This document shows, in pieces, positions 14,905 through 26,703 of a stretch of DNA of 64,000 nucleotides (the stretch's first letter is position 1; each line of letters opens with the position of its first letter). Below the pieces are notes generated by a model, which saw only the letters and a list, made by a program, of their open reading frames with translations, made no database searches and had not been told where the DNA came from. Both the position numbers and the translations under genes were made by a program. This DNA comes from Nautilus pompilius (Eukaryota; Mollusca; Cephalopoda; Nautilida; Nautilidae), in the NCBI GenBank assembly GCA_018389105.1, contig JACATO010000095.1, positions 2,601,501 to 2,665,500 on the forward strand. The letters are read 5' to 3'.

Positions 14905-15700
14905 ATTAAAAAAATGAAAGTTCCTACATGGGAGCTCCTGGATAAGCTGATGAATATTAGAAGATTGATTGCTAGGCCTACTATCAAAGTTCTGTAAATG
15001 ATGGGCTGAAACCCCTTGAAAGATAGCACACAGTTGAAGAGTTCATCAGAATCACCTTAAATGTATTTAAAAGCTTTCAAAGCAATGACAAGTTTATAAT
15101 GTGTTTAAAACTTGAATTACTTTAACTAAAAATAGGAGATTAATAGATTTCTTTCTTAACAAAAGATCATGCACCTGAGTATGAAATCTGCATATAAAAT
15201 GAAATAATGGATCACATATACAAGATATTTGAAAACACAAACGTTGATGGATAGCCCAAGGTAAACCAGAAATTTTTCTATTTAACCATCTCCTAACATT
15301 GTCTCATAAATTAAAATCCCTGAGCTACAGCAATAAGGACATGTGTGAGGGTAGGGGTAAGAGACAAACACTTTAGAGAATTGTACTTTAGTTTTCAACA
15401 TCTTCCCTTGGCAACTCTAAACAGTAGAGAGTGAGAGAGAGAGAAAAAATTTTTAGCAGATTTATGGCAGAAGTGTATTTCCATGCTAAACATTTTAAAA
15501 AAGTGTTTTAGGCTAGAGAGAGGAGGAAAAAAAACAGAACAAGCATGCAAAACAAGAGTGAACTGTCCACAGAGAAATGCAAGCAGAATAATAAATGTAT
15601 GAAAGAAAATAAATATATGCAATGCCCAATGTATAAATGTTGTTCAGTTAAGAACTTTTTTTTCCACCTGCAGTATTTATGAAGCAGAGAAATGGCTTAC

Positions 15701-15712
15701 CTGAATGACCAT
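15701..15712 (-). CDS. unc5: candidate 12-nt UNC5 microexon (Asp-Gly-His-Ser)
   Basis: On the minus strand a long pyrimidine-rich tract ends in ttttgctgcag. It is followed by ATGGTCATTCAG and then the donor gtaagcc. The 12 nt lie in the right orientation downstream of the TSP1 exon. If spliced after it, the terminal G of that exon plus AT gives Asp, so the protein would read ...CTAFCP-DGHS and leave phase 1 again. This matches both neighbours: UNC5 proteins normally continue CP-VDG.W into the second TSP1 repeat at a phase-1 junction. The exon would add four residues to the linker between the two TSP1 repeats and could be skipped without a frame change. The splice sites are seen; the use of the exon is inferred. 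A chance acceptor and donor pair in AT-rich intron is the main alternative. Confidence 0.4.
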
Positions 15713-16030
15713 CTGCAGCAAAACAAGAAATAAAAACAAAGAAACAGAGTAAGTTATTCATAGAACAATCTTCAAAAAAATGCAGACTTAGATACTAGAC
15801 CAACGAGAAAATTCCCCATAAATCATGTCACGTTATATTAATTACAGTACCAGCATAATTTTCTAACAATTTTTTCTTTTTCTTTTACATTTTATATCTG
15901 TGTATAAAGAATGATGTGAGCCAAAGTAGCAGTACTATAGTGTTATTCTGAAATCCCAAATTTCAAGCATAAACAAGAACTGAAGAAAATTGCTACACTG
16001 CTTAACTATTGATTCTTTACTTTGATGATT

Positions 16031-16160
16031 ATGTACATTTAACCCTTCATATACCACATTAGTTTTTACCTTACTTATACCCCCCCCCCAAGCCTAGAAG
16101 CATTAGTTAGTGTGTGTGTGTGTGTGCTGAACTGGCTACATACTTAGCCAAGACATACGT
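16031..16160 (+). repeat. short dispersed repeat, copy B
   Basis: The segment starts TTAACCCTTCATATACCACA, then TTTTTACCTTACTTATACCC, an expanded C run, a TG dinucleotide run at 16109-16126, and GCTGAACTGGCTACATACTT. It aligns in order with 10145-10260. The TG run replaces sequence in copy A. Confidence 0.5.
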
Positions 16161-17984
16161 AGTTAAATTAAAAAGAAAACATCAGTTTTCTAATATAACA
16201 TAAGTAACCAAAGAACTTTGTAAAAACCAAGGAAAAAAATATATACCAATCTGTATATGAATTTGTATTGAATGTAAGAGGGCAAATTTTAAATTGTAAA
16301 AAAAGCAAGCAAGCAAAATTGGGGATTAAAATAAAACAAGCCACATATATTTTGAATCAGAGTATTGAAAGTTACTCAGATATTTAAAAAAAATAAAAAG
16401 GTATCAATAAAAACATTTCAGTAGGATGACAATAAGAGAGATTATTTTGTTTTTCATGGTAAGCTGACAAAAATAAAAATAAATAATAAAATAAAATAAA
16501 TTCAGATGACTCCAAAATTAGTTTCACAAACCTTGTTCAAAAAGCAACAGTCAAGAAAGAACATTTGTTTCCTTTTTGAAGATTGAGTTTCCTCCCCTGA
16601 TAAATTGCACATGTCAGAGCTATAGTTTTGAATACTGTGAAAAAACAATCCAATGAGTGAGTGATTTAATAGCCATCAGATGGACTGAGGAGGTTCAACT
16701 AATTCTACCATAGTGCCTGAACAGGATGTTAATTCAACTTAGATGATGTGAAGATCTTGGTCTGGCTCTTCTCTATCAATCCATCAATATCTTTCAAATT
16801 AACTTTGAATGAATACTTTTTTACATTTGAAACCCTAAAAACATTGTAATTTTGAGTTTCAATCAATTAACTATTTAACTAAAAAAAGCTACGTTGTTTT
16901 TGTACAAAGCGATTTCATGTTAGACTTGTTTGGTTTGTAGATTCTTTACTGTTCAAAAATCCTTCGGTCCAGAAGATTTCCTACTCTGTACAATAAACAC
17001 ACACACAAAGAAAATTTTTTACTACTCTTTTGGCATCATACCTATGAAGAAAATACGAGGAGGAGGAGAAAAGATTTTATAATCTGAATCTTTGTTTGAC
17101 TGGTGGGAACTGCAACAACTGACAGTATGCATAAGAGGACAGATGGGTAAAAGACTAGAAAGATGGGTAGGAAAGACTAGATCTCAAGGATCAGCCAACC
17201 ATCATAGTTTGGTGAAGAGATTCATGATAATGATAAATATACAGTGAACAATTCATTTGGTTCTACTGAGAACCTAAAACTCTGTTGTTCCAGGATATAA
17301 AGTGTTCCAATATTCTGTTTACTTAGCACTCAATTCTCCTTGATTGACCTGTCTGCAATTTGAGGATTGGTTGGACACTATAATCTCCACTAGAAAAAAA
17401 TACATTAGTTATTAAAGTGTTACTTTTAAGCCCATTCATCATGATAAAAAATGGCAAGAGTTTAACTGCAACAAAACATAAATAAGCTATTGCCATGTGA
17501 GAAGCCTCAACAACAAAAGAATTTTTAAACAACAATACTGGATAATGAGTATTCCATGCCTGCACTATGTGATCTAATTAAAGAATTATAGAGATGGACT
17601 AAAACTCCCGAAGTTAGCATGCCCAAGAACATATTTGTTTTAAGACACACATTCTTGCATTGCTTTTGACACTTTAAGGTACTACTTATTATGAGAAATA
17701 AATTGTTCTCATCTGATACTGTTATAATGCTTAATCATCAAATTCATGCAAGTATTTTATTTCAATATTTCTAATAAGATGCTTGCACTGGAAACATTAA
17801 ATTTTGTTTGCCATATATCAGACCAATTCACTTAATGATTTAATTCCGATTGTATACTCCCAATATCAATACTACTATTAATCTTAATAAACAAATTTTG
17901 TAACATAACTTTCATATTATTATTATTAGATATTCCAATGTCAACAGCATCTCTCTCTATATATAAAAGAATAGTTGCAATAAC

Positions 17985-18550
17985 TTAACCTAGAAGCATC
18001 CCCAAGTTCTGCTATGTAAATAATCACTAATCCAGGACAAAAAATTACCACTTATACTGAAGTATTTACATTTTTCTACCAGACATCTATGCAGAAATGG
18101 ATCAAATGCTCTATGAAAATGGAGATAATAAAAGCACCATACTATTACTTTTGTCTGAGTTACTAGTGACACTTTAAGAAATTTAAACAAGCTAGGCAAG
18201 AATTTCCAGAAAGCAAGCCATGCTGACTTTCTATAATCAAATTATTTTCATCCAAATCTTCCTTATATTCTCAATCATTTTACCTGAAAATGATGTTAAA
18301 CTAATAGCTTTATAATTAACAGAATGCCTCCTAGAGCCTTTTGGAAATGAAGCAACATTGGACTACTTCCACGAGAATGGCACTGCCCATGTACTTATTG
18401 ATTTCTTAAAAACTTTATTTAAAGAGTAGTATATCTGATGAGAAGATAATTTTAATAATCTAGGATGGATATCATCAGAACCCTAGCTTTATTTAATTTA
18501 AGACAGCTAATAAAAGTCCAAATTTTTTCTTCTGTAATGGCAATATCATA
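17985..18550 (-). mobile_element. LINE (non-LTR retrotransposon) reverse-transcriptase relic
   Basis: Read on the minus strand, the pieces occur in the order of a LINE reverse transcriptase. They are: a segment like VTEEDV..L..L..NKA near 18.5 kb; FPKGSRRHSVNYKAISLTS near 18.3 kb, matching the PIFKKGdr.dp.NYRPISLTS block; QHG.LSGNSCLACLNFL near 18.2 kb, matching QHGFrkgrSC..nLL; and HRAFDPFLHRCLVEKCKYF with GNFLSWISDYLHSRT, matching kAFD.VpH..LL.KL....G....WI..yL..R. The FADD-box region and the 3' end are missing. A 69-codon frame survives at 17990-18199; elsewhere the frame is broken. The order and spacing fit CR1/Jockey-like LINEs, but the clade cannot be fixed. Confidence 0.82.
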
Positions 18551-21500
18551 AAGATTAGTATGTTCTGTACAAAGGGTTTTAGCTTTTGAGACTGACTTGG
18601 CACTTTCCTGATTTAAAACACCAGCAAATAGTTACAGGAGATACTAGCATTATCCTTATCATCATCATCAATTGCATTTCCCATTTATTGGATTTAGACT
18701 TATGACTAGGATTTGAATAATTGCATAATTAGAACCTTATACAGTTTAGTGTCATTTAAAAATGCTTACTTTAGACATAACACTAAGAACCAAAACAAAA
18801 AAATAGACCTATAAATGCATTCTTTTTTTTAAAAAAAGCTTATCATCATGCTCAGCATTAACAACTGAAAAGTTACTGATAAGTGCAGTTTCAAAAACCC
18901 AGCCTGTATCTGGATACTACAGTTTCTGGCATAAAGATGATGGGCAATGTTTAAATTAAGTGTAGTTCCTCTCTTCCCACAAATCCTTTTACTGAGTTTC
19001 TATTGCAATTGTCTTTCTTTGCGAGGGATTCACTCCAGAGTTTACCCTGAATTTCCAAACATTTTTTACTAAAAACCCTCTAGAAAAAAAATGCTACTAG
19101 TAATAAGCTAAACAGAATACAGGAATTAAGTTGAGAATGCTTTGTAACTAAGTGAATTCTACCAGTATAGCTCATTTATATTTATTTTCAATATTTTTCT
19201 CCACTACAGAGACAAACACGAAAACGTTTATTAGAAATTCTCAGTCAAAGTGGCAAAGCATGCACACCATATAATTCCAATCAATATTATTAAGAGAATA
19301 TTCAGTAAGATAAACCCATCAACACCAAATGTTTATCTTGCAGTCATTTGAATTTTATTTGGACAAATATCCATAATTTAATTCGCTTTGAAGTCCAAGC
19401 CTCTTACTATTCAGATCCTATCTATGTGGAAACACGTGTTAGCATGAAATACATAAATTTAACTAGCAGCATGACCATCCTGTAAATCAAGATATCTTTG
19501 TTGAAAAAAGCCTATTAATTTTACTTTCTAGTTTTTTCACATCTTTTTTTCTTTTTTTAAGCAAGCAAGCTATATCCTGGGTAAAGAATAGAGCACAAAG
19601 ATAATAGAAATTAAAGTCAGCACTTATGCATCATAAAAATTCTGATGCTCTTATGGAAATGTGTACAGACCACATGACTATAATTTGGTCTTCTCAGGGA
19701 CATTACTCCAGTTGGCTAAGTTACCAAGAGAAAAGATAACATTTGTGTGATTCTATGTAATTTCAAAATTACTGGCTAGAATCAACAACGGCAAGAATGC
19801 TAAGTGCCCATAAAATTGTTGAAAATCTTAAACAGTTTAAACCTACATCCTGAAGAAAGCATTCAGTTATTATCATAATTTTCCATTATGCATATTTATA
19901 GTTAGATCTTCAGATTTAAAAATAATGTACACTTAGCTGCAGGCTAATCAAATGAAGCCAGACTGGGTGGTGATAGCAGTTGAATTCATCTGAATCTGGA
20001 TGGAAACCTATTAAAAATTGACAAATTTCCCATCTTAGAAAAACTTGTGATTCTGTTCAATATAACATAAATGTAACAGTTTTATTTTTGAAATGGTTTC
20101 TGTTTTTTTTTTTTTTGTATGTATCATAATTTTATTTTAATCAGTATGTTATAAATGTTTCAGCTGTATACATTGAAATACCATGGTAAATGGACCATGG
20201 CATTTGAAATAAAACAGTTCATATATTTCAGCATTAAACCACTTCAAAAACACCCTTATTGTGCAGGGGTCTGCTACTTGTGCTGTAAAGGAGCCAACAT
20301 CAGCTGAACTGCCAGGAAGAGATTGAATCCCAATCGAGACTGGCTTGGTTTGGTTTTATCTCCTTACCATGGCTTCTTCTTATTCTACACCAGCCAGCCA
20401 AGTGGGTTCCCTACAGGTTCTCCACTTGTCTCTACTGAAAATAGTATCTCTAATAGAATTTTCAGGCAGATAGGATGGATGTTCCACAGGTAACTTGCTT
20501 GGTCATCAAAGATGATATCCCATATTTCCCATTCTCATTGATGTGAGATGTCCTTTGACCTCAAAGGAAAGGACATGGTTTGCTAAAAATCCAAATATAC
20601 CACATACCTTTTTTAAAATATAAATTTGGTGCTACCATCAGAAACTGAGATTTTTTTTCAATAATAATGAAATACATTTGTTAAACAACATAAATGTGTG
20701 ATTTTGTGAAGATAGAATTTATGAATGATATATAACTGCAAGCCTAACAGTGTGAGTTTTGTATTATTATTAATCTAACAATGAAATAGTTCTAACACAT
20801 TTAAACAGTCCAGTATTACAATGCCTTAAAAATGCTAAAGACAGATATTATCAGAAGATACGAGTTTTACCAAGGTGAGAGACTTTTTCCACTCTGCAAT
20901 TAACTAAACAATAGATTTTTAAAATTACTTTAATAATCTAATAACTAGTAATAATCTGCTCAACATGAATTACTTTAAAATTTAAAAACTAAGAAAATGT
21001 ACAAATAAATAAAAACTACAGCATATCAATTGTTTTTGTTTTGTTTTTTTTTTTTGAGAGAGAATCAACATGAAAAATGTTCTTTGATACAATGACCCCC
21101 TTATTTAAAATCAAATCTTATCTTAGACCAGGTAATCTTTAGTCAAGAAGTTTCCTTGTGTGCATGTGTGGCATGCAGGTACTCATGTACCAGCTGGTTT
21201 TCTAAATACCATTAAATAAATCACATGACCTAAAGCTGACTTTCTACAAATCTCACCCAGTTACTCTACAGTTAATTGTCTTTTATTAACCATCAATCCA
21301 ATCCACATATCTGTGGAATAACGTGATTTTGTGATCAGAAAAATGTGACTAAATCACAAAATTGATATACTCATTGATACCTCAAAGCTGGTGTGTGTGG
21401 ATTAATTATCTGGCTGCTGGTGTCTATCTTGTTTTGTTTTTTTTTAATTTTTCAGTTGTTAGTAAAATTGTATTGTCTGTATTTTGTTGTTACAAATTAG

Positions 21501-23609
21501 TATGCACAGGAATGCAAGGAAACTCTGGATAAATGAAGATGATAATGATCTACTCAGTTGCTGGCAGATTGTGCAAGCCAAAAACAGAGAAAAATACTTC
21601 CTTTGTGAACTGGTTTGGTAACTGGAATGAAGCAAAGTTTGGTGGTGATTTCTCTTCTTGCGAGTTGGGATTCACCAGATACATATATTGATCAGCAAGC
21701 TCTGTAGTTTTCAAAGTCATGTCTGTAAGTTAAAAACTGGATAAGGCAAGATTTTTTTTTTTTTTTAATGTACATGCAGTGCTGCTAAGATGAAGACTCA
21801 CAACATCCACTGAACTCTCAATAAATCAAAACCACCAGTTGTTACTTAAACACACATGATTTGGAATGACAATGATTTTTCTGAAATACAGAACCATTGA
21901 CAAAAACAAAAAAAATCTTCACTATACCTCATTCCAAATCCATAAATTGCAATGACTGAAGGATATCATCAACAAAAATGCAATCACCTAGCCTAACATC
22001 ATTACTAAACTACACTATTGTTAAGCAAACAAATGCACACATCAGGAATGCCTTGATTTGTTCTGTCTGCACAAGGGTAAAAGGTCAGATTCATTTTCCC
22101 AAAATCATGTCAAAATTAAATGGGATTTGAATTGTTCACAGCATCTTAAAACACACAATAAAAACAACAACATTAAAATACAGATAATTGGGTTTTAATC
22201 AATTTTTTTTCAGCTATTGTATTGTGTGCATGCACTCTCGGTCATGAAAATGACCTCAGTTCAGATCCCCCTCCTGTTGTGTTTGATCTATTTGCAGTCT
22301 CTAGCCAGTCTCAAACTTATTACTCTTATCCTTCTAATCAACCTGTTCTCCCGGTACTAATCCAAAGAGTTCTAAAGTCAAGAGTACATTAGGTATATAT
22401 TATGTGCAGGCCACTTTGTCCAATATCACACAACTCCCTCTTGATAATCTACTTTGCACTATGGGCTCTGCTATAAAGTTATCACTTGCTAAGGTACTTT
22501 ATTTAGTAGATATATTATCTCCACTTCATTTTCCCCCCCATACAAACCATATTTCATATAATTACTGTTTTCATTTACATGCTAAAATATTTATGGCCAT
22601 CAATGTAAACCCATTGTACTACTTACAGAATAAAAAACGAGACTCCATTGAATGTTAAATCAGGTCTCCTACAAAAGTCCTGCACTACTTCTCTGGTCCA
22701 GTTTTTTTTTACTACATTACTTTTACCCAACCCCAATACACCTTATAAACTGCTGTCTCTCGCTCCTCTCTAAACTAATGAAATTTGAGCAAACTCACTT
22801 TCTGCTGGTGGTTCTTTTATCTGCATTTAGCAGAAAACCCACATTGATTTCCCTTATAAAACATTACAATCTTCTCCCTAACCCCACTTTTTTTTCTTTT
22901 TTATTTTTGCTGCCAGCTCAACTACATACGTTATATTCTGCACTGAAGATCCCAGATAACGCCCTTAATTTTCTTTCTCATTTATCTTTTCCTCCATTCG
23001 TACCGTGGTTGTTAAATCTCAAAAACTTGTTCTGATGATGCGATCTTGACTTTGCATTCAATTTGACAAATAACTAAATTCCTTTTCATGAAATTTTGAT
23101 TTTCACACTTGCCCAAAATTCTTTTCCTCTTGAAAAATTATGCAGCCATGCATGATACAACACCCGACTAAACACAGGCTATGGCTGAGCAGGCCACCAT
23201 TTCAACGCATGGTAAAAAAAGCAGGCACCTCCAACTATCTTAATGACTGCACTGATATGTAATCATGTTCTGCAATTTTGACCAGTTGCATGCAAAAAAG
23301 AAATACATATTGATTTTTTCTTCTTTAGACAAATTAATAATTAGGTCATTCCAATGAACTAATGAGAGAGAGAAAGTCAATTAATGTAAACAGTTTATTA
23401 GCTTGAGCCTTGGATAGTATTTTAATGTAAATATTAAGTAAAAAAAAACATATCCATGATTTTTGAATAGTTGGTTATCTATCCCAGTATACAAATGATG
23501 TTATTCATCTTCACGTGTGCTGGTAAACAGAGAAAAACTGCTTAGACACTACAAGTCAAAAGTTTGAAAGAAAACACAAATATAAGGACAATTATTTTAA
23601 AAGAAAATA

Positions 23610-24560
23610 AATAGTATAATCAATTTATTTCTCACCATAACATTGTGAATGTAAGAGTAAGATTAAGTATATAAAAGCATAAGAAAAAAAAAGCAAAGCA
23701 ATCATTTCATCAAAATAACCTATCTTATCTGGTAAAAGACTATCAATTAGATTGTAACATCTACATACATATTTAACAGAGTTCCATGCTGTCTGGAAGT
23801 ATTCCCATAGCTGTGTTGTGTAACGTGACATCATATACCAAACTATGTTCTGGAGGACATCCTACCTTTCTTTGCTTTCCACATACTGTCTGCATAATTT
23901 GGACGTGTACCTAAGGTCATTATCTGCTGCAGAATAAACGTTGCACCTAACATTCAGCTGCCAGAAAGAACTGCATGTCTTTGCAAACCCTGTGGTAATG
24001 TTCCATTACTTGTACAAAGATCACCAAGTGCAACTAAAACACCCCAAACTATTATGCTGCCTCCTCCGTGTTTAGCTATAGGAACAACACAGTGTTCTAA
24101 AAAGCATTATCTAACATGTCTGCACTGCAACTAAGCCTCCTGTTTTGTTTGCAGCCAAACACATCAAACTTTGAATAATCAGAGTACAGCACTTTATTCT
24201 GGTCCTTTATGCATAATTTTGCCTATTGTAACCATTTCACTTAATTAGAAGGTCTGAGCAGCATCTGTAAGATACCTTTTTATTGTTGTGAATGACACCA
24301 ATTTTCTTTTGTGCTATTCAGCTTTTATGTAGTTTGCTCAGCAGCATAATGTGTGTCATTTCCTTTAGACTTTACTCTTCTTATTCCTGTGCATTTGCTA
24401 TCTGTATTGTTCCCAGTCATTTGGTGTTTTTGCAGTGCATAGTGAAAGCCTTTGTTGAAAATTTCGAGTTTCTTGGCAATCTCTCTCTTTCTACTAGGCC
24501 TGCCTTTCTCAAAGTAAAAATAGCAGATCAAGTTTCAAGATCAATTTGTTTTCTTTACCA
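23610..24560 (-). mobile_element. Tc1-like DNA transposon relic
   Basis: On the minus strand the N-terminal paired-like HTH is well preserved at 24325-24531 (KGRPSRKREIAKKLEI, then HYALQKHQMTG and the GRPR-type linker remnant GIRRVKSKG). Degraded DDE blocks follow: an HGGGS.-V-G-like segment near 24.05 kb, and near 23.9 kb DNDLRYTSKLCRQYVESKER, matching the Tc1 D-N-D-P-K-H-T-S-x-L block, followed by VLQNIVW. The PQSPDLNPIE motif has decayed. The element is broken by several frameshifts and stops. I could not locate terminal inverted repeats. Confidence 0.85.
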
Positions 24561-24916
24561 TCCTGTCAACAAAAAATTTTAATAATTATATTCTTCAACA
24601 ATTGTGAATTCTCTTTCTGTTCAATTTATAATGCTTTGTAACATGTGATATCATATTGGTCATTTCTCATCCAATGATATTATGTCAAACAGACTGTATT
24701 CTGGAAACCTCCAAGATAGTTTTAATATCTCTGTGTTCTGAAGTGCGGAGAGAGGTTATTTTGATTAAACAAAAGGTTTAAATCAAAATGTATCAGATAT
24801 GTGTATTTGTTTGCATCCATGTCTTCAATCTTACATTCTTTACATTGTAGCAAAAAATAAATTGGTTATACTTTTCTGTTTTTAATATTTGAGCTTCAGT
24901 TTTAAACATTTAAATA

Positions 24917-25198
24917 TACTAAAGACCCAGTGGTCAACAGCAGAACTGCTGGATTGCCAAAATGGACAGCCCAAGCTTGATACCTATTTTGGTGTATCTC
25001 TCTCAGCATGGTTTCTTGGTGTTTCTCACTTGCTGGTAACATGGATTTCCTCCCACATCTAAAATGAAAAACTCTAGTAGAGATTTTGGTATGCCTGACA
25101 CATTTGTTATTGGTTTGCCATTCTTACCAGGCCCTTATAAGGCATCACACTAGAAACTTGCATCCAATGCACAGCATTATGGAACAACAACAATGTAA
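24917..25198 (+). mobile_element. tRNA-derived SINE, copy 1
   Basis: A tRNA-like head (CCCAGTGGTCAACAGCAG as A-box region, AAGCTTGATACC as B box) is followed by a body containing TTCCTCCCACATCTAAAATG and AACTCTAGTAG. The same body occurs in reverse orientation at 33.3-33.5 and 50.9-51.1 kb. The 3' end is rich in AACAACAACAATG, similar to the end of the 33.3-kb copy. The three copies define one family. Boundaries are approximate. Confidence 0.65.
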
Positions 25199-26109
25199 AT
25201 GTACTATGAAATTTTAAACTGAGAAAAATATTCATAATCTTAAACTTTTATTAAAAAAACAATTTTTTCATAAACATTACAGTCTTCAGGAAGTTTCACA
25301 AGTTCTTAATTACCCTAGACTTCGTAACTATGAAATAATAAAATTTTGCTTTCGATTATGATATTAAAAAAAAAAATATATTGCAACCCTAAAGAACAAA
25401 GTTTAATGAGTCTATTTGCAGGATAGACAACACAAAACTTTGCTTACAAATTTTCTTGCCTTTTTACACCATTGTAATTCTAGCATCTTCATGAAATCAA
25501 ATTTCAATATTATCAACATGTTGCAACGAAATCAGATATTTGTTTGTTCAAGAGAAGTATCAAACTTAAAATATTTCATAGAATAAGATAGTGTAATATA
25601 GTTGTGATATTGTATACTGCTTTTATTATTATTTTCTCCAATATTTTTATCATTCAGTTTTGTCTTTGACTGAGTTACAGGTTTCAAAACAATAAAAAAA
25701 ATGCATTAAAGTATAATTGCCTAATGTAAATGTATTCACAAATAAACAAAGCCATAAAACATTGACTGCCAGCAGAAGTCACTTAAGATTGTACGTGTAG
25801 TTATGCAACAAGGTCAATGGAAAACACTAAGTGATGATCCACCTTGAAGTATAAGAACCAGTTTCCACAGGCAAAATCCTGCTAATAATACAACAAATGT
25901 AAGTAAGTTCTTGAAGTGGTAAATTTTTAAATGATATCATGTTACATCACATCATGTACATACTCTCAAAGTATTTTGTGTAACAGTGACCTACTTAATC
26001 CCCTTTGGAAATTCACTGACTGAGACATAATCTTAAGTGTCTGGATATTAGTAGATGTCAATGGCAAATCAAAGTTCTATGCAAGAACAGACATGCAGGG
26101 CTGGGCATA

Positions 26110-26703
26110 CAGTTGTCTCCCAGTATTCGCGAGGGTTACGTTCAGAGTGAAAAACCGCAAATACTGGACGTGGTCCATAAAAAATGCCTATAAATGCCTA
26201 TAAACGTCAAAATATAATGTAAAATATAATTAAAAAATATAAGTAAATATATAATAATAATTTAATAAAAAATACAACACTCAGAAAAAAAACACTCGAG
26301 ATACGTACACGCGGTAAACTGGGATGATGCTGGGCTGCATCTGCCTAAGACAGTGCCTCGTGGGCAGCAGCCAATCAGCAGCAAGGAGAAATGAATAACG
26401 CTCTCGGATTGGCTACTTTCAAACCTCCAACCAATAGCATTTATTTTATATTGATATTTTGCTGAATTTACGTTAGTATTTATATTACAAAATTAGTAAA
26501 TTATATTGTTATTAATAATTTAGCGTTAAAAGGCGTGAAAAAATATATATTGCCACGAAAAGCCATAAAAAATCGCAGAAGATATTTGCGATTCCGCGAA
26601 TATGCGGGGGGTTCCACGAATAATTATTAGTTAGGTTCGAAGGAAAATTCCATGAATAACCGGAGCCATGAATGCTGAACCGCGATTACGCGGGGGTTGA
26701 CTG
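26110..26703 (+). mobile_element. Tigger/pogo-type MITE, copy 1
   Basis: The element is flanked by TA on both sides. It begins CAGTTGTCTCCCAGTATTCG and its other end, read inward, begins CAGTCAACCCCCGCGTAATC. Such CAGT-x-x-x-CCCCC-G termini are typical of Tigger/pogo elements. The 594-bp interior has no transposase reading frame and carries CpG-rich ends (GATTCCGCGAATATGCGG). It contains CCAAT boxes at 26371-26375 and 26431-26435 and an inverted one (ATTGG) at 26408-26412. It is nearly identical to the element at 30916-31507 in the same orientation. It must have been mobilised by an enzyme encoded elsewhere. Confidence 0.88.

Larger units (their letters stand above)
5660..15700. other. AT-rich non-coding sequence with simple repeats
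   Basis: No gene is recognised in this 10-kb stretch. It contains CATA, GTT, TAA and GA-rich simple repeats and a short dispersed repeat near 10.15 kb, listed separately. A patch at 9.0-9.6 kb has a less AT-biased composition and a 104-codon plus-strand frame containing FFNLSDHHSIS. That frame is faintly like the end of a LINE endonuclease domain, but not enough to annotate. Confidence 0.5.

Noticed and set aside
20260-20500. Possible fourth SINE (GAGATTGAATCCCAATCG resembles a B box)
   Set aside because: No convincing A box and no body shared with the three-copy family.
22652-23035. 127-codon plus-strand open frame rich in Leu, Phe, Ser and Pro
   Set aside because: The locus is a pyrimidine-rich stretch that yields hydrophobic codons automatically; no family resemblance.
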